From the NCBI GenBank assembly GCA_029204225.1, contig CM055102.1, positions 34,216,585 to 34,280,584 on the forward strand: 64,000 bases of DNA, written 5' to 3'. Position 1 is the stretch's first letter, and each line of letters begins with the position of its first letter. Positions 47,200 to 60,848 of this stretch are shown piece after piece. This DNA comes from Diphasiastrum complanatum (lineage: Eukaryota; Streptophyta; Lycopodiopsida; Lycopodiales; Lycopodiaceae). A program made the translations under genes and the position numbers. The notes beneath the pieces were generated by a model, which saw only the letters and a list, made by a program, of their open reading frames with translations, ran no database searches and was not told where the DNA came from.

Positions 47200-47930
47200 A
47201 AGTTGGAGCGCAACTTACTCCTGAACAATTTCAAACATTAAGAAAGTTATTGATCAATTGCCAAGATTGTTTTGCTTGGACGTACAAGGTTCTCAAACGA
47301 ATTCCTACCTTGGTTATTGAGCATATGGTATCATTGATGCCTGATGGAGTCCCAAAGGTCACACAATTTTATCGCTGTAATCCGAATGTTACTAAACTTA
47401 TAAAGAAAGAGCTACAAAGACTACGTGAAGCCGACTTTATTTACGAAATTTAACATACGGAATGGATTTCTCCAATTGTCGTCATTCCTAAGAAGAATGG
47501 AAAGATGAGAAATTGTGTGAATCTCAAAGCCTTGAACAAAGTGATGTGAAAGGATCACTTTCCGTTACCCTTTATTGAAAGAATTATTGGACTGACTTGT
47601 TGGAGCGGAAGCGTACAGTTTTTTGGATTTAGTGGTTACAACCAAGTTAAGATCGCACCTGCGGACAACTTTCACAACAGAATGGGAAACTTATGCTTAT
47701 AAAGTTATGTCGTTTGGACTTTTAATGCACCTAGTTCATTTCAAAGAGTTATGCGATTTTCCTCAAAGACTACTTGCAGAAATTCCTTGAAAGCCAATTG
47801 GATGATCTCGGAGTCCATAGTGTCGATACAGACCATTTGGATAGTTTGAAAAAAGTATTTGAACGTTGTCGCAAATACCAAGAAGTGAATAAATCTCGCG
47901 AGGTGTCATAAGACCGCCACCAGTTTTGGT
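47200..47930 (+). pseudogene. Gypsy reverse transcriptase, truncated after the palm
   Basis: Fragments read CFAWTYKVLKRIPTLVIEH, LIKKELQRLREADFIYEI, EWISPIVVIPKKNGKMRNCV, a degraded FSGYNQVKIAP, and SSFQRVM. Then FLESQLDDLGVHS takes the place of the catalytic Y-x-D-D block, followed by HLDSLKKVFERCRKYQE. The sequence then ends in the purine tract and 3' LTR. Stops and shifts are frequent. Connection, RNase H and integrase domains are absent. Confidence 0.85.
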
Positions 47931-47939
47931 GGGGGATAC

Positions 47940-48458
47940 TATTGGAGAGTTTGCGAATCCAAGGCAACCCTAACCCAAGTTAATAAGTGAGAAGGATTTG
48001 GCACCCTGTGTGTGTAGTTCCAACCAGATGATCACATAGTTATTTGATTAGTGACAAGTTAATAAAAAGACTTTAGGCCTTTTTGCGGGACTTTTAATGT
48101 CGCAGGGCCTAAATGGCAAGTTAGGGAATAAATAGGGGTTCTCACCAAATTTCAATTTCAAATTGGTTCCCTCCAATTATTGAATGGGTTCTCACTCTTT
48201 TTTAAACTTGAATAGTCAGGGAGGTAGGAATTAGCCAATAGGAATTGGGGTGCCCATCTCCTCAATTTCCTATATAAGTAGCAATTTCGAATGATTGAAC
48301 ATGTTTTCATTTTCATTTCAATATAAGCAGATTGGCTCTCTTATGGAATGGATTTGTGAATGTCCTTGCTCTTTATCTCTTTTCCTCCATCTCTCATATT
48401 TTCTCTATATTTGCTAATTGTTGGATCTGAAGCTTATTGGAATTGTTATTTCTTATGC

Positions 48459-48541
<83 letters not shown>

Positions 48542-48793
48542 ATAGTAAGCTATTATCATTGTGGAATTAGAGTTAATGGTCATAGTGTTAATTGATAGTG
48601 TTAATGGATGTAGGGTTAATGCATAGTGTTACTAGATCTTAGTGTTAATTGTGGATCATCCATGCATGTTGGATTTGACTTATGCTATCGCTCTCATGGG
48701 ATCGAACCTCCGCATGACGACTGACTTCATCTCCTTGATGCTTGTGTACTTGGATCTTGGGTTGAGGATAGGATAGAAAATAAAGCCATTACA
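47940..48793 (+). repeat. Gypsy 3' LTR with (TG)n(AG)n tract
   Basis: It starts TATTGGAGAGTTTGCG (the terminal TG has become TA) and ends AAAGCCATTACA. Where the 5' LTR has (CG)n this one has about 28 TG units (48,461-48,516), followed by about 13 AG units. A TATA box is at 48,271-48,278. Confidence 0.92.
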
Positions 48794-49469
48794 CCATAAC
48801 ATTCAAAATGGGATTAGGGCAATTCCATGTTATTCTGGTCCCTATTAATGTTGAAACCCTGGCACAAATCAATGTGCTCCAAGAGTACTCAGGTCACAAA
48901 CCCTAATTTTTTTGGATAAGAAACATTTGCATTGACTCAAAAAAGAACTGAAGAGAGAGTATTTTTTGGGTTTCATTTACTAGTCCAACTGTCAAAAGTG
49001 TAAGCTCTGATTTGTGTTTTGTTTAATACAGTGATACATAACCGTGTATAACTAGCTATACAAGTTTTCATAAGTAGGCAAGACAAATCTTAGCGACTAC
49101 TCAGCATTGTATACTATCTCATGTTGTATTAACTCATAGCCCTTGGATTAACACTATCCTTAAATTACATGGAACTTGAACTTCTTTAGAGCTCATACCT
49201 GAATAGTCACGATTCTTTCGAAAAGTGTGTATCTTCTTACAATTCACAACGTATAACAAATCCAAGTCCATGTTTTGAAACGAGATTCAAATGCCCTAAA
49301 AAAAAGTTAAACCTTCCACCATAGATTTGCTTTGTATTTCAAAACCTATTTGTCATTGAAACAATGTCTACAGATTAGGATAAACTACAAGTATTAAATT
49401 ACATATTGTTATCTTTTATACAATAATGACAAAAGCCTCTTGCATTCATAGTTGAACAAGCAATGTCCA
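48794..49469. other. No recognisable gene
   Basis: This is AT-rich DNA to the right of the gypsy element with no coding, RNA or repeat features that I can identify. Confidence 0.55.
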
Positions 49470-49965
49470 AAATTTGTGTCTAACACAAAGAACAATGTCG
49501 ACATTTCAACTGCCCAAGGTAGATTAAGAAACTAGTTGAGGAGAACACAGATCTGCCACTTAGTTGTTATGTAAAGAAACCATACTTATGTCTATGCATT
49601 TAAGACAGATAAACAACATACAATGTGAATGAATGGCAGCTGGTTAATCATTGTCCAAGAGCCACATTCAAGTGGTCGCAAACATTGTGTGAAAAACTAC
49701 ATGGTTATATGTTGCAATCCGAAATTTGTGTCTAACACAAAGAACAATGTTGACAGTTTAACTACCCAAGTTGAGGAGAACACAGATCTACCACTTAGTT
49801 GTTATGTAAAGAAACCATACTTATGTCTATGCATTTATGACAGATAAACAACACACAATGTGAATGAATGGCAACTGGTTCATCGTTGTCCAACCAGCAA
49901 CGAACCACATTCAAGTGGTCGCAAACATTGTGTGAAAAAATACATGGTTATATGTTGCAATCCAA
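49470..49965. repeat. Two-copy tandem duplication, about 250 bp units
   Basis: The unit starting AATTTGTGTCTAACACAAAG at about 49,471 starts again at about 49,725 and runs to TTGCAATCC near 49,965. The copies differ by a few substitutions and small indels, including about 14 bases present only in copy 1 after CCCAAG. Frames of 66-72 codons across them are by-products. Confidence 0.9.
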
Positions 49966-51070
<1,105 letters not shown>

Positions 51071-51877
51071 ATAGATGTCCAAAACATTTTAAAAATCAGT
51101 TGGCATAGTCATTATATATGCTAAAATCCAGCTTATCTTTGAAAAAACCATATCTTTCTTTGTCCAAAAAGCATACTTTGTTCTTGGCTAAATTGCCATC
51201 ACATTCAACCAAACCTCCGTAGTGGAAAAATATACTACATTTCTTGTTGCAACAAGACCCCATACCGTTAGCTACAATATTTTCCAATTGAGTAAAATAA
51301 ACATGTTAATTTTTATAGCTGATGTTGAGTTGAAGTTGAAGGACATTGAGAATAGATAAGCTATGGGGAGAGGGTTCAAAAATCTCAAGTGAAGTTTCGA
51401 CTTTTACACTAACAAAATACAATATAGATCTTGACCTATTCTAATAGTACTTAGGCAAACTACTCAAGACAAACACAGTTTTTATGGCATCAAACTTGGA
51501 TATGACTGTTTAGTAGTCTAAGTACTTATCAATTTTCATTAAGCATTGTGTGCTTTTGCTAGTTAGGATTGATATATAGATAGTTAAATATTCACATCCA
51601 ACATAGGACTTGAATTTATAAGATTCAATTAACAAGTGTAATCAAAAGATATCCTACATTGGTACATCAAATCTTTCAAGGTTGCAAAACATGTATGAAT
51701 ATGAGATATTCAACCATTGAAAAATCAATGTAGATCATACTTGACACGAACGAACTTATTTAATCATCATTAAAAAAAAAAATCGAGTTCAATTTGTGCA
51801 TGCCAGAGATGCTACAATTTGAAAGTCATATCTCCATGCACTAACTCAATTATGCTACTTTGAATAATAGCTTACAT

Positions 51878-51892
51878 CATTCTTGACAAAAA
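51878..51892. repeat. SINE-2 target-site duplication, left
   Basis: The 15 bases CATTCTTGACAAAAA are repeated exactly at 51,981-51,995. Confidence 0.93.
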
Positions 51893-51980
51893 TTAGTCAA
51901 GGGTGTTGGCTCAATTGGTTATCTTGACATCCAAAGTTTCTTTGGTCTCAAGTTCGAGCCTTTCCTTGGAAACCAAGAAG
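51893..51980 (+). mobile_element. Short tRNA-derived SINE, copy 2 (88 bp)
   Basis: It matches copy 1 (42,779-42,870) from GTTGGCT to CCAAGAAG with about eight changes. The A box is TGGCTCAATTGG (51,907-51,918) and the B box AGTTCGAGCC (51,951-51,960). Both internal hairpins are kept. Its own 15-bp duplication differs in sequence from that of copy 1, so the two are independent insertions. Confidence 0.87.
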
Positions 51981-51995
51981 CATTCTTGACAAAAA

Positions 51996-53370
51996 CATCA
52001 AGAAAAAGGATATGCTTCCAAGGTGTAGTGTATTGATAACTACATATTTGCAATTAGTTCTTGTTTCAAGCAATATGATCTCTTTTGCTTTAATCTAGAT
52101 AAATACTCGTACTACATCCACATGAGAATATACCATATCATAAACCATGTACATTGAATCATTTTTAAAATGTTTGTTGTTGGTAAGATGCCCCAAGAGA
52201 GCCAATAAGAAGCCCATGATGTTATCGATACAACATTTTTCAACAAACAAGACACAAAAATGTTCAATGGTCATATATAGATTTATACATTAACTCTAAT
52301 ATGAGTATTTCTTATGTATACGTTGATATGACCACATATATGTATATATGTGAATAAAACATAAAAGGCATGATAAAATTAGGTTCATTACTTTAAGACT
52401 TTTGCTATGGCCGTTCTTTTGACATATTATAACATCCTTATCATTAGCTTGATATCAAAAGCGCATAATGTTAAACGGGTAAGAGTATATAACATATTGT
52501 CATATTTTGCTTCAAGTCTTGTTAATCAATGAGGTAGATGGTCACGTATAGGCTTGTTGAAATGAATAAAACATAAAACAATTGATGTAATCAAATGTAC
52601 CGAGTAAAAAATATCAATTTTTGTTCCACTTATTTTTTGGAGACTGTATCATGCTTATCATTAGCTGGACATCGTAGTTTTATATTGATAAAAGTGTAAA
52701 TTCAACATTTATTTGTCATGTTTTTTTGCTTACCATCTTATTACCTAGAGAGATATGGTGGATAGAGCATACAGTAACATTCATTTATCATGTTTTACTC
52801 AAAGTCTTGTAAATTAGTCGAGTATGGTGGAAAGAGTTGATCAAAGAGTTCCGGACTTAAATAACAATTTCTAACACAACATAACAAATTTAAACAATCA
52901 TATCCATCTCCACACAATTCTAGATAAAATGCTTTTATGTACATATTGCTATGATCATAGAGGTTTTTTTTAGAGTAAACAGGTTTTTTAGAGTAAACAA
53001 CCATAAAAAAAATGTCAAAATATATACACTACTATATGCCCACATTCAAAAATTTACCCTTCATATTTGACAGAACATCAGATGGTTGAGATTCACTTAA
53101 TGGCTAGTATTTTTTTAACCGCCGAAGATATGTAGATTGAGAATATTTCTATGAAAGAATTTATTTAGATTTCTTGGTTGTTATTGAGATAACTTTTCAA
53201 AATAGTCAAATGTGCACATTCGTGTGCCCTTGTCCTGGACCTCTACTATTAAACACACCCTAAATGAATAAGATTCAATTTTCTAGATAGGAAACGTTGA
53301 CCTTTGTCATATGATTTCATTGTTTTGCACATAGTACTTGTTAACATTCTCTATCACGAGCTTGATATAA
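51996..53370. other. No recognisable gene
   Basis: AT-rich intergenic DNA; only short frames without domain features. Confidence 0.6.
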
Positions 53371-54610
53371 AAGGATGGTAGAAAAGGAGAACTACATGCC
53401 AATTGTTTAAATTGTATTCTTGGAAGATACTGAAATATAGCGGCAAGAGTTCACAATGAGCTCCCAACAGGGTTGACGAAAATTCTCAGCACTTAACAGC
53501 ATATTGGAAGTGTGAGATTTAGGTAGATCATAGACACTCAGAAAAAAATATTACTTTGTCAGTTGAGAAAAACACCTGGATGTGAAATTTTAAAGTTTTT
53601 TTCAGCACCAGTACACCTCCAGAATTGGCACATGATTACTTAATTGTCATTACAAAAACCTTTTAATGACTATTTAAATATGCATGCAAACAGGTCCAGG
53701 AATGGAAATACTTAGATTCTCAGTAGCTATCTGCGACTTGACACCAAAAGATGGTAGAATCAAATCAAGAAGAACATGCTAAATGTTTAGGTTGTATTCT
53801 TGGGGGGTGGTGAAATATGGTGGCACGAGTTCACAATGTCCCAATAGGGTTAAAGCAAAACTTCTCGGCACTAAATAGCAAATTAGAAGTGATAAGAGTT
53901 AGGTAAGGCATAGACTCTCAGAAAAATGTTACTAAATAGCAAATTAGAAGTGATAAGAGTTAGGTAGGGCATAGACTCTCAGAAAAATGTTACTAAATAG
54001 CAAATTAGAAGTGATAAGAGTTAGGTAGGGCATAAACTCTCAGGAAAATGTTACTTTGTTAGTTGAGAACAACTAATATGTGGAACTTTGAAGTTCTTTC
54101 GGCATCAGTAAACCTCCATGATTGATACATAATGACTTGCTTATCATTACAATAGCTTAAATTTTTTAATGAGATTTACATATACATGCAAAAACGTCCA
54201 CAAATTAAATTTGCTTATATCCTCAGTAGCTAGCCAAGGCTTGACACCGAAAGATGGTAGAATCAAAATGAAGAAGTAAATGATACAGATTTAGGTTATG
54301 TTCTTGGAAGCTGGTGAAATACGGTAGCATGAGATCCCAATAGGGTCAAGGCCAAACTTCTCAACACCTAACAGCAGATTGGAATCGATAGACCTAGGTA
54401 GACTGTTGACGCTTAGAAAAAATGGTAACTTTCTTAGTTGAGAAAAACACCTATATGTGTTTTGAGTTTCTTTTCAGCATCAGTACAACGAGACGATTGG
54501 TACATAATGACTTGCTTATCATTACAATGGTTCAAATTCTTAGATGAGTATTTAAATATGCATGCAAACAAGTCCATGAATGGATTTGCTTCGATTTTCA
54601 GGAGCTAACT
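53371..54610. repeat. Three tandem units of about 380 bp, the middle one expanded
   Basis: GATGGTAGAA followed by a GTTCTTGG/TATTCTTGG block, an AGTTCACAATG/CCCAATAGGGT block, AGTTGAGAAAAACACC, and ATGCATGCAAAC marks each unit. Units start near 53,374, 53,750 and 54,253. The middle unit is longer by about 122 bp because of the 61-bp repeat inside it. Confidence 0.85.
53871..54053. repeat. 61-bp tandem repeat, three copies
   Basis: CTAAATAGCAAATTAGAAG begins copies at 53,871, 53,932 and 53,993. Copies differ at only a few positions (GGTAAGG against GGTAGGG, and changes at the end of copy 3). It is nested in the middle 380-bp unit. Confidence 0.95.
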
Positions 54611-55712
54611 GAGGCAAAACTTTCAAAAATGGTGATCACAATGTGCACCAACATTGATGTTACAACATTTGCACAGGAATTTGTGGCACATTTAGATGCA
54701 CAATAAATATACAAGTCAATTTGCCTTTTTGTTTCAAATGACGTGTCTGCTGAAACAGTAGCAGATGCAATAGCCTGTCCCTAGAAAAACATTTGGATTG
54801 ATGTTATTTGTTGCGTCATTGATGTGAAGAACTATTTAGCTGAGGTCTGCTGGCTATTAAGACTAAGTTTCAGTGGTGTATTTCTCTGATTAGTGATGTC
54901 ATTGGCATCTTTTCATGAGAAAGAACAAAACAAAAGCTCCTACACACGCTCTCTTTAGAATAATTTCTCCATATATCAATGCCTGCCACACATTTAATGC
55001 TAACTAACAAGTAATGACAACCAACATCAACAAGCCAAAAACAAGATAACAAAAAGAAACCACCAGTTTAAAAAACTGAGCATGAAGCCCAATCCATCAA
55101 CATGATCCTTCTACTGGGAAAAAAGCTTAAAGTTGATAAAATGGTCCTCAAACACAGCTGGGGACCATGGCTTCAACTTTCATGCCAAAACCTTGAATCT
55201 CTCCGCATGAAGAAAAATCATAAACCAAACCAGACTCTATACATTTTCCTTAATTCCGGAAACAAATAACAATCAGCTAGTTGATTAATTTGCTAACATC
55301 TTTTCTGAGAAAAATCAAAATATCCCTATGAACGAATATTCATCCTTCCATCTGTCACAACCTCTTAAAAGCCAAGACTAAGAGAATCAATCGTAAGCAC
55401 CATAAATAAGCTCTTGCTGGCAAATTTGGGTTGTAAGACGAAGTACTGAGGGAGGAAGAGGGGCTGGGCAGTAGGAATGCTCAGCAATCTTGGGGCAACT
55501 CTGAATCAAAATGCCAAAAATGGCACTAGATAAAACAAGGCCCTACACTTTGAAAAAATAACTCAAATAGAATGTAAGAAGGAATTGAATTAACAGCAAA
55601 ATTGTCCACATATCATTTCAGATTTTGTGAGGCATGAATTTGTGAATCGTTCAGATGAAATCACAATCCTATCAGTTATACTTCTCAAGTTTCAAGAGCT
55701 AGCAGCAGTTCC
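54611..55712. other. No recognisable gene; 3' flank of the RRM gene
   Basis: I see nothing coding. The right end should contain the 3' UTR of the RRM gene, which is transcribed leftward. Confidence 0.55.
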
Positions 55713-57117
55713 TTAATAAGGTCTGTAACGTGCTTCAACTCTGGAAGCTCGATGAATGGGAAAAAGTCCATCGCCTGCAGGAATTGGACCCACTCCGCCA
55801 TATGTTCCCCACTGCCAGAATTAATGCATTTGGTCAGATAGGGGATCCTCCCAGATTACCACCAAGGCAAAGCCTTTTACACAGACACATAGTAGATTTG
55901 TAGGATAATAGAACACAGTAAATAAAACTCACCCCTCCATTAAGATCCAAGCCCCCATGAAGGTCGTATCCAGGATCCAAGCCCCCATGAAGCTCGTATC
56001 CAGGATCCAATCCCCTGCGAAGCTCATATCCGGGATCCAAGCCCCCATGAAGCTCGTATGCAGGTCCTCCCAAGAGAGCATTACTTCTTATAGGCCCACC
56101 AATGTCAGAACGTGCTGCCGGTGGACTACGACTTCCTAAGTATTCGCCTCCACCAACATTTGAATCAACAGGAGGTTCAGCATGGTCTACAGCAATCTAT
56201 ATGAATGCACATACAAGTAAAAACCTTTCTACAGTTAGATGCTTGATTTATTTCCTGAACAACTCCCAGAACAAAGACAGTGATGAAAAGAAATACAATC
56301 GCCAGTTCTTCAAGCACCAACCAGTACAATAAACTAGCAGTTATTAAATCTTGGCAGAGAAACTTCAATTGAACAGATATTTTGAGGCACTTGAAAGAAA
56401 CAAACCTCAACTCCAAGAAGTTCATGTCTTCGGCGAATAACGCGCTCAGCAGCCCCTTCATCAGCAAAAGTAACAAAACCAAAACCACGATGTGACATTT
56501 TTTTGGTACCCTGAAACAGAATAACAAATAAGTGTGAACATGGTAAGCTGAACTAATCCATCTGAAACTTCATTTTTGCACTTCATGTTTGTATCAACAT
56601 TTAATACTGAATTGACTGCAATACAAGTATACATGCAAATTGAGCATTAAATAAGATCACCACCACTTTAGCCAACCTTTGGTACAAAGACATCCAAAAT
56701 ACGCCCAAAATTGATAAAGTATCTGCGTAAATCCTCTGATGTAGCCTCTGATGGGAGCCTCCCAACAAAGATTTTAGCCCCACGTCTGCTTGGAGCTGAT
56801 GCCGGAAGACCAGAATTATAGGCACTGGGGAGATTTGCAGCAGGCATTCCATATCGTGAAGCCCCTCCAACAAGACCTAGTGCAGGTGGAGGAGACCAGG
56901 CAACCCCAGCATTGTAACCACTAGCTATACCCACGGGTCCCAGGTCACTATCAAAATCAGGAACCCTAGAATCATAAGGTGCATAAAGTGATGGCTCAAA
57001 CTGTGAAGCTCTGAATGTAGATCCTCCAAAAGCTCCATACTGTGAAGCATTTGTATATATGCCATACGGAGAATATGAACTAGGTGCTGATTTCTCCGCT
57101 GGTTTTATAGACTCTTC
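55713..57117 (-). CDS. Plant hnRNP-like RRM protein, last four exons
   Basis: Four phase-0 exons are visible: 57117-56677, 56510-56406, 56196-55933 and 55811-55713, each with AG acceptors and GT donors. Together they give 302 residues of C-terminus. A Tyr/Ser/Pro/Gly-rich linker precedes an RRM with RNP2 KIFVGRLP and, across the first intron, RNP1 RGFGFVTF, followed by VIRRRHELLGVEIAVDHAEP. The tail carries four decapeptide repeats of the YELHGGLDPG type and ends EARYRPY. This matches the plant heterogeneous nuclear ribonucleoprotein/TDP-43-like family, nuclear proteins that bind pre-mRNA and whose relatives also end in YRPY. Relatives have further RRMs upstream; those exons are not found within the window to the right, so they lie beyond long introns or outside. 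The first acceptor is at 57,118-57,120. Confidence 0.9.
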
Positions 57118-58780
57118 CTGTCAATCGGAAAGTGAAAAACAGGTGCCAGTGTAAGAAACACGAGGAACCGCATGAATTAGATTAGAAAAATGCTGACAAA
57201 TCACACAGCAGCAAATTTACTTCACATATCTTTAAAATGTTAATAAAACTCAAGAAAGTATCTATCCATATATTTACAAGTCAGGTGCACTTGTACTCTG
57301 GGAAAATGTCTACATTTGAGATGCATCTTCAGAACGTCAGATTACTCTTGATGCCTACTAACATCAAACAACCACCAAAAAAATCTTGACGGTTATTCAC
57401 CTGTAGGATAGAGAAGCAATCAATGGAAAGACCACAAAAACGTTGGAGATATGACCTTCACATCCATAATAGACGACATCACGACTTTGCAGAAGTAATC
57501 GACAGGGTGCCACATCAGCAGATATTAGGGTTACTACACTGCAGTGGTTAGCCATGTGTTGACTAATTATATTGTACTTTTCATTAGTACTTGCAATGTA
57601 CTTTAATGTGATAGATGACTATAAGTGCCCGGCCCAAATGCCATATGATGTAGTTAAATGATGCTTTTGGTCCTTCTAAGCAGGAAGGGACTTCAGTACC
57701 GGCGGACCAGATGTGCAGGGATGATAGAGTGATTACTTCATCTTTTTCATCAAATGCATGCTGAATACTTTGATCTCTAACATGGTATAAGAATGGACTA
57801 TGGCTAACGCCACTAAAATCTAGCATGTAGCACATACAATACAAATGCAATCCTCCATAACTGCTCAATCTGGACAAAAAAGGTAGTGTGTTTGATCTTA
57901 TAGAAAAGGTAGCTTGATCTTACAGAAAAGGTAGTGCATTTAATTATGAAAGTGAGGCCCGTAGAAGCCTGCGTCAAAATGATGAGAACGAAAATGTCAA
58001 TTTGTGCCTCAAATCTTCCATCAAAGATTTGTTGGCAACAAAGCCTTGATATAAAATTCACAAGATTGCAAGTAAAACTAGCTAATACATGACTGTGATG
58101 TTCAAGTGTTGGGGACAGCCGTTGCGCTTATAGGTTTGCTTTATAGATGGAAATTTGCAGGACACTTTTTTAAGCTTCAATCGTTCTATAATGAGTCACC
58201 GTAAGATGGACGTCTTGCTATCGCTCCATAGTTGCCCATTGAAATACTTGCTGGTATGGGAAGAAAAGAGAAGAGAAAGTTCCTTATCTTACTATTTTTT
58301 TATGTTCTTTTGATGACATTTGGGGGCAGTAAGTTCCAAAACATACTATTTCTAGAACGTATTGTGCAGAACATACAATATGTTCCGACGCAAACCTCTA
58401 ATCAAAGTTAGAAGCTGAGGGGTATTCATTAAGTGGCATAATACCCTAGTTGACCACCTTTACTTTTTTCAATCTAATCATGTCTAATCTTCTTGAAAGC
58501 TTGCTTCATGAAGCTAGCAGCTTGATGGCACTACATATAGTGTCTAGGAGTTTAAGATTATTGGAAAAAAAGGAATGTTAGGACATAGTACCAGGTAGAG
58601 AACCTGTTCCTACTTCAAATTCTGATCTCGAGGATTATATCAAGCCAACACAATTATCAATCTCTTAGTGAAGGATAGCATCATTTCTCACATCACAGAG
58701 GTAAGAGGGCCAGATCAAGCTTAAGCAATTCTTAAATGTAGGTTAAAAACAACTGATACAGCCCTGATTTTTCATTCAAA
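57118..58780. other. Probable intron of the RRM gene; no exon recognised
   Basis: This lies upstream of the first visible RRM exon. I looked for RNP1/RNP2 motifs on the minus strand and found none. A 97-codon minus-strand frame (57,877-57,584) has no recognised domain. Confidence 0.5.
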
Positions 58781-59250
58781 TTATCAGCTAGTGCAACACA
58801 AGACGGTGAACCTCACACAAAGGGAGGATCACCAAAAGCATGCCTTTGCATCTAAGAAGAAGCAACAGTTTGACAAGGACAAGAAGAAATGTAAAGGCAA
58901 ACCAAAGGGCTCATCACAGGACCTAGAGCAAAGCATGGACAATTTGCAAGTGTCAGAAGGTCAGGCTTCAAACTCCCCATCTACATCTCGAAGAAAAGAT
59001 TACAACTATTTACATAATTATGGCCATTTGGCTTTTTAGTGCAGGAACAAGCGAGTTGATCATAAGAAAGGATCATAGATGCAATCTGGGGACTATGATG
59101 ATGGAGTCGCAAAGGAACAGGAAGACATGGCGCAAATTCAGCTTTTCTTTGCCGCATGCATTGGCTACACAAACCACTTATGGTGGTTGGTAATCTTGAC
59201 TTTGGTCAAAGCACGACTCCTCACAAGGATTGGTATAGTTCCTTTGAAGA
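58781..59250 (+). pseudogene. Copia gag fragment with degraded zinc knuckle
   Basis: The frame KKKQQFDKDKKKCKGKPKG leads to DYNYLHNYGHLAF, a stop, then CRNKRVDH. This fits a C-x2-C-x4-H-x4-C knuckle in which the first two Cys have changed to Asn/Tyr-type residues. Lys-rich sequence before the knuckle is typical of copia gag. Stops follow. It lies in the same region as the supposed RRM intron. Confidence 0.6.
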
Positions 59251-59426
59251 GTTAAGTGATTGACAAGAGGTGTGCTTGCGTGACAATTTTCTACAAGAAT
59301 TGGCTATAGGGTTGTTAGAAGAGGGGTATTGCATATTCCCGAGCTTCTTTTGCATAGGTGGCCACCATGAGCATTCATGTGCTTGAGTGCATGAGGCCCT
59401 TTTGCATAGCTTTCTCTACGTTTAGG

Positions 59427-59522
59427 GATTTAGGGTGCATCCATTGGCATTACAAGTTAGTTATTGGGGCTTTTGATTTAGGGTGCATCCATTGGCATTA
59501 CAAGTTAGTTATTAGGGCTTTT
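59427..59522. repeat. 48-bp tandem duplication
   Basis: GATTTAGGGTGCATCCATTG begins two directly adjacent copies at 59,427 and 59,475 that differ at one visible position (TTGGGGC against TTAGGGC). Such similarity indicates a recent duplication. Confidence 0.93.
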
Positions 59523-59759
59523 GAGGTGTGCTAGCCCCTGTTTTCACCTATCCACTTTGCATTCAGTTCTTGGCCTTTTTTAAAGGGTTTTAGGCATATA
59601 TAGCCATGCGTGTGGCAAGACATATGGACGGAGGGGATCCCTTGGGAGGGAGAGAGAGTAGTTTTTGCAAGTTTAGGTGTATGCACATGACGTTGTTTAT
59701 ATTGTAATGGTAACCTTTTGTAGCACGACAACAAGGATCATGTCGCATTTGCTTGGTTT

Positions 59760-60700
59760 CACCAAGCCCCATGGGCATTGCCCCATGTATGGCAATTCTT
59801 GCACTTGAGGGAAGCACATATTGGAGTAGTAGCAGCGATTGGGAAAACTCATCAGCCCATGCTACAGATTGGTGGGCAGCTAGGTTCTATTGGCATAGGA
59901 TCAGGGGCTGGCAACAATGGCGCACTTTCTAGCACTAAGGTTGGTCCATCACGATTAATTTTACCATCAGTTGTAGGCCATCACGGCCTGATTAGTAGCA
60001 GCAGTCGCGGCAAGGCCAACACAGCAGCAGGGCCATCATGAACTGCATCGGCAGAGATAGCAGCTTGTGATGATATTTGGAGACCCTCGACATGCGAGGC
60101 TCTGTGTACTCACCATCTCAGAGAAAAGATGCATGCATCATGAGAGAGCTCAGCCTCATATGACACGCCTAGGCCACATATGGTTGCTCTATTTTATCTG
60201 ACGGGTGGACTAATAATAGGTATATGCTGATTATCGACATCTTAATTTCATGTCCCTTGAGTACTATGATTCTCAGGGGCGTGGATGCTTCCGAAAATAG
60301 CACTGTTGAGTGAGAAGAGTTCATTTATGAGCAAATATGTGCAGCAGTCATTGAGGTGGGGGCACGACATATAGCGCAGGTCACCAACAATGCCAGCAAT
60401 TGTGTGGCTATGAGTGAGATTTAGGGGAGAGACTATCTTGCCATTGTGTAATCCCCATTTGCAACACATTGAAACTTCTTTTAATGCACAACATAGAAGG
60501 CCTCCCTTGGGTTTCTGCCATCACATCCATTGCTATTTTCTTGGTCACATTTGTGACCAAGAAGAAGAGGGCCCTTGCCATGTTCATGACATACAACTTG
60601 CTAGGTCTAAAGAAGCCAACACCCACGCTTTGCCTACCACTTTGTCATGTTTGGAAGAAGAGGGCCCTATCAAAATTTGTCATACAAATTCTAGATGGAG
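59760..60700 (+). pseudogene. hAT transposase fragment (DUF659 region)
   Basis: Broken frames parallel the hAT at 26.3 kb. ILISCPLSTMILRGVDASEN, EQICAAVIEVGARHIAQ and VTNNASNCVAMSEI match VTDNASNC of that copy; the second catalytic Asp is Asn here. Further on, IEGLPWVSAITSIAIFLVTF matches IGRLPWVSDILTRALAVVGF and KKPTPT matches KKPTHT. The upstream part (59,780-60,040) is a Gly/Ser-rich frame. Stops and frameshifts are frequent and the C-terminal dimerisation region is absent. Confidence 0.75.
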
Positions 60701-60848
60701 TTACTAGTCCTACTAGCACTCACACAAACAAAGCATAGAGATTAAAGAGAATTCAGATTATAGAATTGAGCAAAGCTCTAAAACACTGGAATGAATTTGT
60801 GGTGGCGCACCAGCCTACCTATATAGTTTCTCTAATCTATGTGAAAAG

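Noticed and set aside
57584-57877. An upstream exon of the RRM gene
   Set aside because: No RNP1 or RNP2 motif, and no splice-site pair that would join it in phase to the exon at 57,117.
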